Below are positions 1 through 9,517 of a stretch of DNA of 64,000 bases, piece after piece; positions within the stretch are counted from its first letter, which is position 1; each line of letters starts with the position of its first letter. The stretch spans positions 2,170,001-2,234,000 of the forward strand of contig JACONQ010000015.1 in assembly GCA_014281115.1 (NCBI GenBank), read 5' to 3'. The translations under genes and the position numbers were made by a program. Origin of the DNA: Laburnicola sp. R22_1. Lineage: Eukaryota > Ascomycota > Dothideomycetes > Pleosporales > Didymosphaeriaceae. A model generated the notes under the pieces. It did no database searches and was not told the origin of the DNA. It saw only the letters and a list, made by a program, of their open reading frames with translations.

Positions 1-2784
1 GGAAGCCGAAAGTGAAGATGGACGGGCCAGCGTCTTCGCGGTAGTCTCTCAGGATGTGGTGGGGGTCGTTGCGGATGCCGAGATTAGTTCTGCAGTGCAG
101 CTGGCGCCAGCTTTCTTCTGCGACGCCCGGTGCGATCGGGGCGACCATTCGGAGAAGTTGGACGGTGGCGAGCCATTTGAACCAGGGTGTGAGGAGGGAG
201 ACGTGTCGGGTATCAGCGATCGTGTTGGTCAAAGTCATGAGGTCGCTGACTATGGTGTTCAACGAGTACGTTTCAGCGTAGGACTTCGCCACGCTGGCGA
301 TAGTCTCCTGTATGGTGGACAGGAGTTGCATCTCTTCGGGCTTCAGCACACCCAGAATCGCATCCTCCTTTGTCAGCCGCTTCCTAATTAGAGGTTTCAT
401 AATGCCCTGAGGACGAACTAGCTCCTTTAGCAATGTCATCACGCTGCTGTCTAAATCGCACGGTGATTTGAAGCGGGGAAGGTCCTGAAAAGGAAACCAA
501 GTCGCTTTCGAAAGCCTAAGAACCCTCGTAAGCCAGCGCTGCACCCCAGTAATCTTCTGCTCGTCCCATTCGAGGACCTCACTGACTGGTGCTTGGAAGA
601 GCATGTGGGCTCGCGTAACATCAGCGCCATACGTGGCGATCGTAGTGCCCGGATCAACACCGTTGTACTTGCTCTTGGACATTTTCTCGTAGCTGATCTT
701 TGGAACCTGCTCAGTTCCTCTGACAACAGGCTCTGACGGTTTACTGAAGTCCACCTCTTCTGGGCGCAGGAATCGTCCGGTCTCCGGGTGCGAGTATGTT
801 TTGCCGTGTACCATACCTTGAGTGATGAGACGTTTGAAAGGCTCGCCAAGCGCCTCCTTCCCGTTTGGCCACAGCGGCGTCGTTGCAAGGAACTTCGATA
901 TGAATCGTGCGTACAGAAGATGCAGAATGGCATGCTCCACGCCTCCGACATACACATCCACGGGCATGCTTTCGTTTGCTTTCGCAGGGTCCACGAGTTG
1001 CTCCTTGTTCAGTGGGTCGAGGAACCTGAAGAAGTACCATGAAGAGTCCATGAAGGTGTCCATAGTATCAGTCTCGCGCTCGGCAGGCCCAGAGCATTTG
1101 GGGCAAGTGGTCTCCTTGAATTCCTTGTCGTCTGCAAGCGGATTGCCCTTTTTGCCCTGGAAGAAGGAATCAGGTAGGTCAGGAAGTTCTATCGGTAAGG
1201 CATGTTCGTGCTCGGGAACTGGCCCACAAGAACTACAGTGGACGATGGGAATGGGGCAGCCCCAGTAGCGTTGTCGACTGATCAGCCAGTCTCGTAAGCG
1301 CCAGTTCTCGGTTCGCTCGACATGTTTGCCGGCCTGTTGCAATCGCTTAGTGATTTCTTCGACAGCCTGGTCTGAGGAGAGGCCGTTGAGCTTGGCATCG
1401 AGAGATGTAACAAACCCCTTTTCAAGGAAGGGCCCATCCTCCATCACGTCGATATGGCCATTGAAAGGAGGTGTGGAGCATGGTTCATTCCGGACGACAG
1501 TTCTCACACGGCGACTGCTTTGATTCTGTCGCCAAAAAGCATGGTCTCGTGTGTCATGAGCTGGTACTCCCATTACAGCGCCAGATCCGTAGTCATTGAG
1601 CACGTAAGGGGCAACGAAGACTGGTAGGTATTCTTCGATCTCGCTGCGGTCAATCAAGTCCGCCAACGGATGCTTGGCCCGCAAGCCCTGCAGCTGCCAC
1701 CCTTGTTTGGATTCGGGGGGAAACTCGTCGGCTCGATTAAGGAAGTCTTGCAGTTCCCTATCGTCTTTGGCTAGACGCTGTACAATGGGATGGTTCAGCG
1801 ACAAGGCGACATAGATTACGGCGGGCAGAGTGTCAGCCCGGGTGGTGAATACCTCGACCGGCTCAAACTTGGGCCGCTCGACGCCAGTCTCGTCACTGCC
1901 TATCTCGAAGCTCAACTTGGTGCCCTCGGATCGGCCTATCCAGTTCTTCTGCATGGCCAGCACCGACTCGGGCCATCTGCCATTCTCCGCCAGTGCTTCC
2001 ATATCCTTCAGCAGCGGTTCCTGGAACTCCTTGATTTTCAGAAACCACTGCTTGAGCATCTTCTTCTCCACCTTGGCACCAGACCGCCACGAATAGCCGT
2101 TCTTGTCCACCTGTTCGTTTGCGAGGACCGTCTCGTCGATGGGATCCCAGTTGACGAGCGACTCGGCTTGGTAGGCCAGGCCGCGCTCGAAGAGCATGAG
2201 GAAGAGGCGCTGGGTGTGCTTGTAGAAGGCAGGGTCGCAGGTTCGAAATTCCTAGCACAGGGCGTCAGTGGAGCCCACAGCGGGGGATCCTACGTGTGCA
2301 TTACCCGGTCCCATGACCACTGGCCGCCCATCAGCTTCATCTGCGCCTTCATGGCCCCGATGTTCTGCAAGGTCCATTTCGCCGGATGGACGCCCCGTTC
2401 GATGGCCGCATTTTCAGCAGGCAGGCCAAAGGCATCCCATCCGATTGGGTGCAGGACGTCGAAGCCCTGCATCTGCTTGAAGCGCGCCAGGACATCCGAG
2501 ATGGTGTAGACGCGCAAGTGGCCCAGATGCAGGGTGCCGGAGGGGTAGGGGAACATGGGCAGGATGTAGGCCTTTTCGCGGGGCTGCTCCTTCCATTGCG
2601 GCAGTTTCGACTCATCCGACTCCCAAAAGGGCTGCCACTTGGCCGTGAGGCCGCTCAATGCGTCTTGCGCCGCCTGTTGCGCGTGTTTACCACCGGACGG
2701 CCGCGTCGAGAGGTGGCATCGCGGCGGCAACAGAGGGCGGAGGGCGCGCCGGCAGCCTAGGCGGTGCAAACTGAGGCCGCGCAT
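1..2784 (-). CDS. NAM2: mitochondrial leucyl-tRNA synthetase, 3' end beyond the window
   Basis: Charges mitochondrial tRNA-Leu with leucine (class Ia synthetase). Exon 1 is 2784-2305 and exon 2 runs open from 2251 to the left edge; together 910 residues are visible of a family that is usually about 900-1000 aa, so only the C-terminal end is missing. The N-terminus is Arg/Ser/Leu-rich and nearly free of acidic residues, as expected of a mitochondrial presequence. Seen motifs: HIGH-type HLGH at residues 86-89; the editing (CP1) domain T-rich motif TTRADTLP near residue 295 and [12 protein letters not shown] near 385; [13 protein letters not shown] and [17 protein letters not shown] of the catalytic core; KMSKS at 671-685 (about residue 683). 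The start at 2784 is the first Met before the conserved region. No stop or frameshift was found. It is divergent from the permease across 312 bp. The symbol is given by analogy with the yeast mitochondrial enzyme. Confidence 0.93.
2252..2304 (-). other. intron of mitochondrial LeuRS (53 nt)
   Basis: Donor GTAATG directly after the CGG codon of WSWDR, acceptor TAG directly before GAATTTCG. Phase 0. Removing it joins WSWDR to [14 protein letters not shown], a sequence continuous in LeuRS proteins; read through, the frame meets a stop four codons later. A CTGAC branch-point-like site lies within the intron. Confidence 0.9.
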
Positions 2785-3096
2785 CACCTGGGACGAAGTG
2801 CATCTCGCGAAGGCGGTGACAAGGAGATGCGCATGTTCAATGGTGTTTCGGGTGCTCTTGTGCAAAGTGCAAACCAACGGGATCCACACTAGCTCTTCGC
2901 GGCATCTCCGAACTCGTGTACACGGCCGCATCGACGGGCATTGGACGGCCATCCGCAAGCAAGCACACATTGTAAAGAGGGGGCCACTGTATAGCATAGC
3001 CCTGCACTCGTCCGCATTCATTCTCCTATCCTCCTGTCCTCCTCCGTCCATGGCGCTTCGGCCCCGCGTCTCCAGGTAGCAGCCCGCACGCGCATC
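2785..3096. promoter_or_regulatory. shared divergent promoter region, LeuRS / permease
   Basis: 312 bp between two divergent start codons. A reverse-orientation CCAAT box is seen as ATTGG at 2940-2944, an AGGGG stress-element-like run lies near 2977-2983, and a C/T-rich tract covers about 3015-3050 just upstream of the permease ATG, as is common in ascomycete promoters. An open frame across 2639-3079 is antisense to LeuRS at its start and is not called as a gene. Function of the boxes is inferred only. Confidence 0.45.
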
Positions 3097-5021
3097 ATGG
3101 CCGCCCGCTACGCCAGCCTCCCTCCCCCGAACCGCGACTCGCTCGAGCTCGCGTCGCTGGCCTCGTCGTCGCATGGGTCGCGCCGCTCCTCGATCGAGTC
3201 GTCCGACTCCGGCGCGCGCTCCTCGCAGCGCCTGTCCTTCGACGACGAGGACCCCCTCTCCGCCCTCAATCCCGCCGCCCATGACGGCAGCCGCCCGCGC
3301 CACAACCGCTCCTACAGCGTCTCCTCCGCGTTCGACTTTGCCCCGAGCCTGTTCCCGCTGTCGAGCACAGCGCAGAGCTACACTGCGCTGGGCGCGCCCT
3401 CGAACCCGGCGCTGGATCCCTCCAATGCGCTCAACGGCGGCTCGTTGGAGAAGAACAAGAGCCTGACCTATCTGAACGGACTATCACTGGTCGTCGGACT
3501 CATCATAGGGAGCGGCATCTTTTCGTCGCCGTCGCAGGTCAACAGAAACGCGGGGTCGCCGGGCGCCTCGCTGCTGGTCTGGGTGGGTGCTGGCATATTA
3601 GCATGGACGGGAGCGGCGAGCTATGCGGAGCTGGGAGGCGCCATCCCCTTGAACGGCGGCGCGCAGGTCTATCTTTCCAAGATATTCGGCGAGTGGGCGG
3701 GTTTCCTATTCACCTGGTGCGCCGTCGTTGTCCTCAAACCTGGTTCGGCGGCCCTCATCGCCATTGTTTTTGGCGAGTACATTGTTCGCGCCATCGTCGG
3801 CGCAGACGCCGCCGAAGCGAGCATGTGGATAGAGAAGGGCATCGCTATCGCAGGACTGGTGCTTGTGACACTTTTGAACTGCATATCTACGAAGCTGGGG
3901 ACACGGAGCGCCGATGTCTTCATGTTCCTGAAATTCTTTGCCCTCGTTGGAGTTGCTGTAATAGGCATCGTGGTTGCCGCCACGGGTTTCTCGTACAAAG
4001 GGCACGCGAGCGACGACTGGAAAAAGCAAGGCTGGTTTGACGGGACCAGTACGCACGTCAGCAACTGGGCTGTAGCCCTCTACGCCGGCTTGTGGGCGTT
4101 CGATGGCTGGGACAATGTGAGACTGCTGTCGAGTGTAGCACCACGCCCTGCTAATCCCTCCAGGTGAACTATGTGACGGCCGAGTTCAAGAACCCAACCC
4201 GCGACCTCCCTCGGGTGATACACACATCACTCCCTCTTGTCATCCTATGCTTCGTTATGGCGAACGTAGCTTACTTTCTGGTGCTACCCAGCGAACTTAT
4301 CATTGAATCTGATACCGTCGCCGTCGCCTTCGGCCACCAAGTCTTTGGTCCCATTGGCTCCCTCATTTTCGCGCTCCTCGTTTCAGGCTCGTGCTTCGGA
4401 GCTCTCAACGCAACAACATTCACCTCGGGTCGTCTAGTCTACGCTGCCGGCAAAGAAGGCTACTTTCCCGAGATTTTCGGGACCATTGGTCTAGGCAAGA
4501 GCCACCGAGCCATCCGCCTTCACAGCCTAAACGCAAACCCGGGAAAGAGCAGGATTCCACGCAAATTCGTGGACTGGTTCGCCGACGCAGACGCCGGCTT
4601 CTTCTTCACCCCAATTGCCGCCATGTCGCTCAACGCCCTTCTGACCGCCGTATACATCCTCATCGGCTCCTTTGACACGCTGCTGACCTTCTACGGCGTC
4701 GCCGGCTACACGTTCTACTTCCTCGTCGTGCTCGGCCTCATCATCCTCCGCGTCAGGGAACCTACGCTCGAGCGTCCGTATAAGACGTGGATCACAACGC
4801 CTGTTATTTTCTGCTGCGTGAGCTTGTTTTTGCTCAGTGGGGCGGTGTTTGCGGAGCCGCTGCAGACGCTGTTGGTTGTGGCGTTTATGGTGGCGGGGTT
4901 GGTTATCTGGTTTGCGTGGGTGGGGAGGAGAAGGGGGAAGGAGATGAGTAGGTTTAGGAGGGGGGAGGAGCAGGGGGTTGAGGTGGTGGGGTGGCGGTTT
5001 TGGAAGAGGTGGAGAGGGTAG
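3097..5021 (+). CDS. LAT-family (APC superfamily) amino-acid permease
   Basis: Predicted plasma-membrane amino-acid transporter of the L-type/LAT branch of the APC superfamily, close to fungal Mup1-type methionine permeases; the substrate cannot be read from the sequence. Exon 1 is 3097-4116 and exon 2 is 4164-5021, giving 625 aa. Residues 1-120 form a long Ser-rich, hydrophilic cytosolic tail, typical of fungal members and a likely site of phosphorylation. TM1 carries the substrate-backbone motif GSGIF at 138-142, followed by about 12 hydrophobic segments. Family blocks seen: [75 protein letters not shown] and [12 protein letters not shown]. The ATG at 3097 (context ATCATGG) is the first in frame. 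The C-terminal tail is short and basic. The protein seems intact. Confidence 0.9.
4117..4163 (+). other. intron of LAT permease (47 nt)
   Basis: GTGAGA donor after GAC AAT, CTAAT branch site at 4151-4155, CAG acceptor at 4161-4163. Phase 0. Splicing yields the conserved GWDNVNYVT block; unspliced, the frame ends within a few codons of the acceptor. Confidence 0.9.
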
Positions 5022-5610
5022 GGGCGGAGTGGGGAGGGGAGGGCGTTGGAGTGTTGTGTGGGGATGACTTTGGGTAAGGTAATGATAGCGTAGACGCTTT
5101 GAATGAATCGCTGCGCGGCTTGGCGCAGCGCAGCGCAGCGATTACATGTTCTTTGTGGTTTTTTGATTGTGTAGTTGGAGCTGTGTGTTAAGGAGGGAAG
5201 ATTGTAGCTCCAAGGAGAGGGAAGGCACGATGGCGTCACACAGCGCAAGCTACTGAAGTGAAGGTAGGTGCGCCCCATGGTTCCACTCTCGTCACGCAGG
5301 CTTCCGTCTTTCAACACTCCCACTCCCGCGCCCAGGGACTCGCTCGAAAACCACGACTGCTACCACAAACAACTAGATACTAGTTACTTACTTCTATGGC
5401 AAGAGCAAGGGGTGGGATAGCCTAGCCGCGAAAGGCTGACTGCGGGGCTTTTTGCAAGGCTGAAGACGGTGGTACGAGGAGGGGGCTGTGGGCTGAAGAC
5501 GTTTCGTCTCCATCCTCTTTCTGACTTTCTCTTTCTCTAACCCTTCGTATCTCATCACGCATAACCCTCCAGCATTACGGCAAAAGTAGGATGGATCCGG
5601 CTGCGCTGCC
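5022..5610. other. intergenic region after permease
   Basis: 589 bp with no supported gene. It holds the permease 3' UTR (G-rich to about 5060), a short GCGCAGCGCAGCGCA tandem run near 5124-5140 and, before 5611, a pyrimidine-rich stretch (about 5505-5545) that may belong to the promoter of the next gene. Minus-strand open frames here (4715-5323, 5394-5783) have no recognisable domain and overlap coding DNA in antisense. Confidence 0.6.
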
Positions 5611-6561
5611 ATGGCCGACCCTCTCACGATAATTGGATCCCTAGGCGCGCTTTGCAATGTCATCGATGCAGTCGGCAAGACCATCACGGTCATCAACGCC
5701 CTGCGTGGCCGCTGGAAGAACGGCGATCTCATCTTCGTCAGCCTAGCATCACAACTCGTTGCACTGCGAGCCGCGCTATCCAAAGTGCAAGAATGGATGA
5801 CGGCTGAGGGTGCGGAAATCCACGATCAGCTCGCCATGGACCTCGACGTTTCCATCTCCTGTTGCAAGGTGCTGGTCGACAGTATGGATACGTTCTTCAG
5901 CCAAATCGATCGCTCGACCGAGAAACCGCTCGATGTCCTAGGGAAACTCAAAGTCACGTTCGGCGCGGGTGGCATCGACGAGTTACAGAAACTTGTTGAA
6001 CGGCAAACGAGCGCGTTGACACTACTTCTGACTGCATGCAATTGGTGAGCACATAACACATTCCTCAAGAGGTATCATATCTAATTCTAGACAAGCAAAG
6101 CGCTTTCCGAACAGAAACAATTACTCGAGACACCGAAATCGCGCCAGACACTTGAACGAGCGAAAGCAGACTCTGCATCGCTGATTGTGCATCTCGATAG
6201 TATTTCTTTCAGGAGCAAGTGCACCGATACCATGTCGAAGATATCTGTCATCTTTGGCTTCGACAACGCAGTGTTCTCATCGAAGGTTTATGAGCGAGTG
6301 TTTCGCTCTTCCCTAAAGCATGACTTGCGACGGCGACAAGAGCGACATGTACAGCAATCTGTACAGCGACCTCACTTGCCCAACGTGCAGGTAGATGAGC
6401 TGCATCTCAATTTGGAAGAACCAAAAAACGGCATGGCGGCCAGGCGACCACAGACCCGCACTTCTAGCCTCCTTGCTCATTATCCGACGCGCTTATGGAA
6501 AGGCTCCTTTACAACGGCCGAGGTTATCGCATCCAGGTCTGACGTATCATCAGTCAAGTAG
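5611..6561 (+). CDS. truncated Fungal_N-domain protein (N-terminal half of a Fungal_N/G-alpha fusion)
   Basis: Exon 1 is 5611-6044, exon 2 is 6096-6561; the product is 299 aa. Residues 1-145 (MADPLTIIGSLGALCNVID...) match the fungal N-terminal regulatory domain found in front of STAND and G-alpha domains. The next block, KALSEQKQLLETPKSRQTLE to SSLKHDLRRRQ, is the linker I know from fungal proteins in which this domain precedes a G-alpha domain. The P-loop GAGESGKST of G-alpha never appears. From about residue 255 (near 6430) the reading frame becomes the antisense of the inverted G-alpha remnant at 6480-7271, so the last ~45 residues are probably not original. Start ATG in good context (GCCATGG). 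Possibly expressed, but I infer loss of function. Family assignment is from memory of homologues. Confidence 0.72.
6045..6095 (+). other. intron of Fungal_N gene (51 nt)
   Basis: Donor GTGAGC. Two acceptors lie five bases apart: TAG at 6090 gives an immediate TGA stop, whereas AAG at 6095 restores the frame as TACNC-KALSEQKQ, the sequence expected for the family. A CTAAT branch site lies at 6081-6085. The AAG acceptor is chosen on frame and family grounds. Confidence 0.75.
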
Positions 6562-7271
6562 CAACAAGTCACCCTCTCAAAATCCACTATCAAACTAGGG
6601 TCGAGAAATTTCCGCTCAAGATACCTCGTAGCTTCGTCGACATCAGCACCTCCGGCGTAACCCAGGAATTAGCGCTGTAGCGGTGATTTGTGTAATTTTT
6701 CCGCAAAACGATGCTTGTTGTTGAACAATAGGACGATCGGAGACTTGCTGTAAATTGTGAGATTGGCCGCATGTCGAAAATTAAGTAATGATGCAGTTAG
6801 CTTTTTGTACGGAGTCTTGGGTATGTCATGGTCGTAAGAGACCAAGCTGAAGACGAATAGGATGGTGGGAGGATCGAAGAAGGGATGAGGGGTTGCGTTA
6901 CTCCAGTAGATGCCCGTGGCTGTAGCATCGATGTCGTGTAATAAGTACTCTGTATTGTTTATGAAAAAAGTCGCTTTGTGTGTTGAAGGAGAGGTTAACA
7001 TGGCCAGGTAGGGTGGCTGAAATGTAAAAGCCCTGTCTAGGTAATGGACGACTTTGCGGTTTGCATCTTCATCACCAGTCAATATGACGGCCCTGGGACC
7101 GGAAAGATGCGGTTTCACTGGATAGGCCTCGAGGATTACAATTCGCCTTGCGTATATATTGCTTAAGAGGAAGTAGACGCTTGGCAATCTTCGTTTATAA
7201 TCGTCAATGCACGATGTATCAGGTAGCTTATAGGAAACAGCATTGGGTTCTTCACTTACACTCCATTGCAT
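6480..7271 (-). pseudogene. inverted, degraded C-terminal half of a G-alpha-like protein
   Basis: A 200-codon open frame runs from 7271 to a TAA at 6669-6671, and homology continues in the same frame for 62 more codons to the stop at 6480-6482. Seen: TILFVFSLVSYD (residues 136-147; G-alpha has ILFVVSLSEYD), SPIVLLFNNKHRFAEKL (177-193; the NKxD guanine-binding motif is damaged, with one residue lost and no Asp), then after the stop GYAGGADVDEATRYLERKF (G-alpha YTGG-D-A-Y-RF block) and DTSDLDAITSAVVKE (the C-terminal DT...V..AVKE block). The switch II DVGGQ motif is replaced by DIDAT. The internal TAA sits where family members have Tyr (RYF). No P-loop upstream. It lies tail-to-tail with, and overlaps, the Fungal_N gene. 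Interpretation as the inverted second half of that gene is inference. Confidence 0.68.
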
Positions 7272-7530
7272 GGTTGGACATGGTGTTATCTAACCTCGTC
7301 GTCGAGTTGAAAATAATGCTTTTAGCGACATAGTAGGTGACGAGAATCCCTGACACTTTAGGTTGGTAGATGATCGTGTTACTCTGGCATATATACTGCA
7401 AAACCTAGGCCTATGAAGATTTACCCCTATAGGTGTATAGAATTTTCTCTACCTTATGGATGCCAAGGTACTTACCGTACTAACGATCCAATATGCCTAG
7501 CTTAGCTCTTTGTTATAACCCCGCCTATAC
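7272..7530. other. transition from genic to AT-rich repeat DNA
   Basis: 259 bp with no gene. Composition begins to shift to AT-rich here. Upstream of 7271 on the minus strand no continuation of the G-alpha frame could be followed beyond a few codons; a GTAAGT-like donor next to the apparent start leaves room for a lost exon. Confidence 0.5.
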
Positions 7531-7544
7531 ATGTGACTCAGTTA
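7531..7544 (+). repeat. gamma-family fragment, left piece
   Basis: TGTGACTCAGTTA matches the internal gamma sequence TGTAACTTAGTTATGC seen in reverse near 14,050-14,075, and continues at 9435 after the Fot-1 insertion. It ends in the TA target site (7543-7544). A less RIP-altered version than the other copies. Confidence 0.5.
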
Positions 7545-9434
7545 ACGTACTCCACAACCGAGCGACTCACCCAACCGAGCGACTCACCCAACCGAGCGAC
7601 TCACTTTTGCCAAGACCCCACCAAAACGTGCTACCATCAATAGTACAACGCGATGCCTTAACAACACAACGAACTACTAGCGTCAAACGAAGCTTGTATA
7701 CAGCTTGCGATCCAGGCTATTAAACAAGACGCGTCACTTTTGCAAAGACGCGCTGCCGCCATCTATAACATCCCTTAAAAGACCCTTAGCCGACGACGCG
7801 CTGGAATCGCCTTCTGACGCGACTGCCCACCCAACACAATGAAGCTCACTGTAAGAGAGGAGAAGGCGATTATACAGCATGTACTCGATCTAGACTTGCG
7901 AGGATTCCCGCCACAGCTTGCTGCTGTGGAGGATATGGCCAATTCTTTGCTAGCTGAGCGGCATCGCGACCCTGTGGGCCATAACTGGGCTCTAAACTTT
8001 GTTAAGCGCCAGCCAGAGCTTAAAGTCAAGTTTAATCGAAAGTACGACTATAAGAGAGCCCTCCAGGAGGATCCTAAGGTGATACAAGGCTGGTTCCGGC
8101 TTGTGGAGAACATGAAGGCTAAGTATGGTATCCTAGATAAGGACACCTACAATTTCGACGAGTCTGGCTTTATGATAGGCATAATATTAACTGGAGCGGT
8201 AGTTACAGGCTCTAAGCGTTGAGGACGGCCAAAGTAGGTGCAGCAGGGCAATAGGGAGTGGACAACAGTCATCTAAGGCATCAACGCAATGGGGTGGTGG
8301 ATCCCACCCTTCATTATCTTTGGGGGCAAGCACCACCTCTCCGCCTGGTATAAGGAGAAGGATCTACCTTATGATTGGGTTATTGCAGTCTCTAAGAACG
8401 GCTGGATAACAAATGAGCTTAGTCTGCAATGGCTAAAGCACTTTAATAAGTATACAAAGAGGCGTACTATTAGTGGAGCACGTTTGCTTATTATTAATGG
8501 CCACAAAAGTCACAACTTGCTTGAATTCCAGGATTACTGCAAAAAGAGTAATATTATTACTCTCTGTATGCCTCCACATTCGTCGCACCTCTTGCAGCCA
8601 CTTAACGTGGGTTGTTTTGCGCCGTTAAAGAAGGCGTATGGGCGCCAAGCCGAGAATCTGATGCGCAACCACATCACGCACATCACCAAAATCGAGTTCC
8701 TACCTTACTTTATTACTGCTTTTAAGGCTTCAATTACTAAAAGTAATATCAAAGAAGGCTTTCGAGGTGCTGGCCTAGTGCCCCACGACCTAGAGGCTAT
8801 ACTATCGCAGCTTGACGTCCGCCTGCGTACGCCTCCAGAATGTACTATTCGCGATAGTACATGGGAGTCGCAAACTCCGCGAAATAGTACAGAACTTGGG
8901 TCACAATTAATGCTGGTTAAGCAGAGGATTCAAAGGCATGTGGATAGTTCCCTAACTTATATGGTTGAGGCGGTGGAAAAGCTCGTCAAAGGCGCCAAGC
9001 TGATGGGGCATTCTTTGGTGTTGATGACCAAACGCAACGCCAAACTTTAAGCTGCTAATAAGGCCGCCACGCGACGTAAATCGCACAAAAGAAAGCAATT
9101 GCAGTAAGAAGGAGCTCTTACAGCTAAAGAGGGCTAGCGGCTGGCTACTCTAAAGGACTTTGCGGCGCGCAGTGATGGCAAGAAGGCAAAGAAGAGGGCG
9201 CGCGTTAATGGAGGCGAGCCAACTTAACGGCGCTGTAGACGCTGCGGCGAGCCTGGGCACAATAGAACAACGTGTAAATAACCTGCAGAAGTAGATTCTG
9301 AATAGATTGGCCTATTTAGACTATTGATAATAGTTCGTATTGACTCTGTACTGTCGTGAATAGTACATGTTTTGGTGGGGTCTTGGCAAAAGTGAGTCGC
9401 TCGGTTGGGTGAGTCGCTCGGTTGTGGAGTACGT
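7545..9434 (+). mobile_element. Fot-1: Fot1/pogo-type DNA transposon
   Basis: 1890 bp flanked by TA (7543-7544 and 9435-9436). Terminal inverted repeats start ACGTACTCCACAACCGAGCG and contain a 17-bp direct repeat built on ACCGAGCGACTCACCCA, about three units at the left end and two at the right; TTTGCCAAGACCCCACCAAAAC follows at both ends. It encodes one plus-strand transposase (7653-9281). It is the least mutated of the plus-oriented Fot copies and so probably a recent arrival. It is inserted in a gamma-family repeat. Confidence 0.93.
7653..9281 (+). pseudogene. Fot1/pogo transposase, RIP-inactivated (Fot-1)
   Basis: One frame of 543 codons from ATG 7653 to TAA 9279-9281 is recognisable, interrupted by about ten stops, all explained by C-to-T on either strand (for example CAA-to-TAA at codon 3 and CGA-to-TGA at 8220). 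Order: N-terminal HTH (QLAIQAIKQDASL...RRAAAIYNIP), second HTH/CENP-B-like part (KLTVREEKAIIQHVLDLD, GFPPQLAAVEDMANSLLAER), then the DDE_1 nuclease. Acidic triad: NFDESGF keeps Asp, but LLIINGHKSH and QPLNVGCF have Asn where active enzymes have Asp. C-terminal zinc knuckle CRRCGEPGHNRTTC (CX2CX4HX4C). Two long sub-frames survive (7839-8222, 8289-9050). Not functional. Confidence 0.93.
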
Positions 9435-9436
9435 TA

Positions 9437-9517
9437 TGCTAGATAGTAGACTGTCTATTAACTGCTGTCGACAATGCTGTTGTGCAGAACGCTAACAACA
9501 AAATTATTATTATTTTA
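9437..9517 (+). repeat. gamma-family fragment, continuation
   Basis: Matches gamma 3'-half sequence (GCTAGATAGTAGACTGTCTA ... CAAAATTATTATTATTTT), also present near 32,400, 34,900 and 14,030. It ends at the TA site of Fot-2. The expected remainder of gamma is not found on the far side of Fot-2 (see findings). Confidence 0.7.

Noticed and set aside
1..3079. Several plus-strand open frames across LeuRS (e.g. 822-1268, 1790-2509, 2386-2760, 2639-3079)
   Set aside because: Antisense shadows of a well-conserved, GC-rich minus-strand coding region; no domains.
2290..3303. Minus-strand 337-codon frame starting at 3303 as the LeuRS start
   Set aside because: Upstream residues are low-complexity antisense of the permease N-terminus; the conserved protein begins at Met 2784 with a mitochondrial presequence.
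3108..4064. Overlapping alternative frames within the permease (3173-3466, 3603-4040, 3669-4064)
   Set aside because: Alternative-frame readings of the permease exon with no hydrophobic-segment pattern or family match.
5394..5783. Minus-strand 129-codon frame over the start of the Fungal_N gene
   Set aside because: Antisense of a recognised domain; no support of its own.
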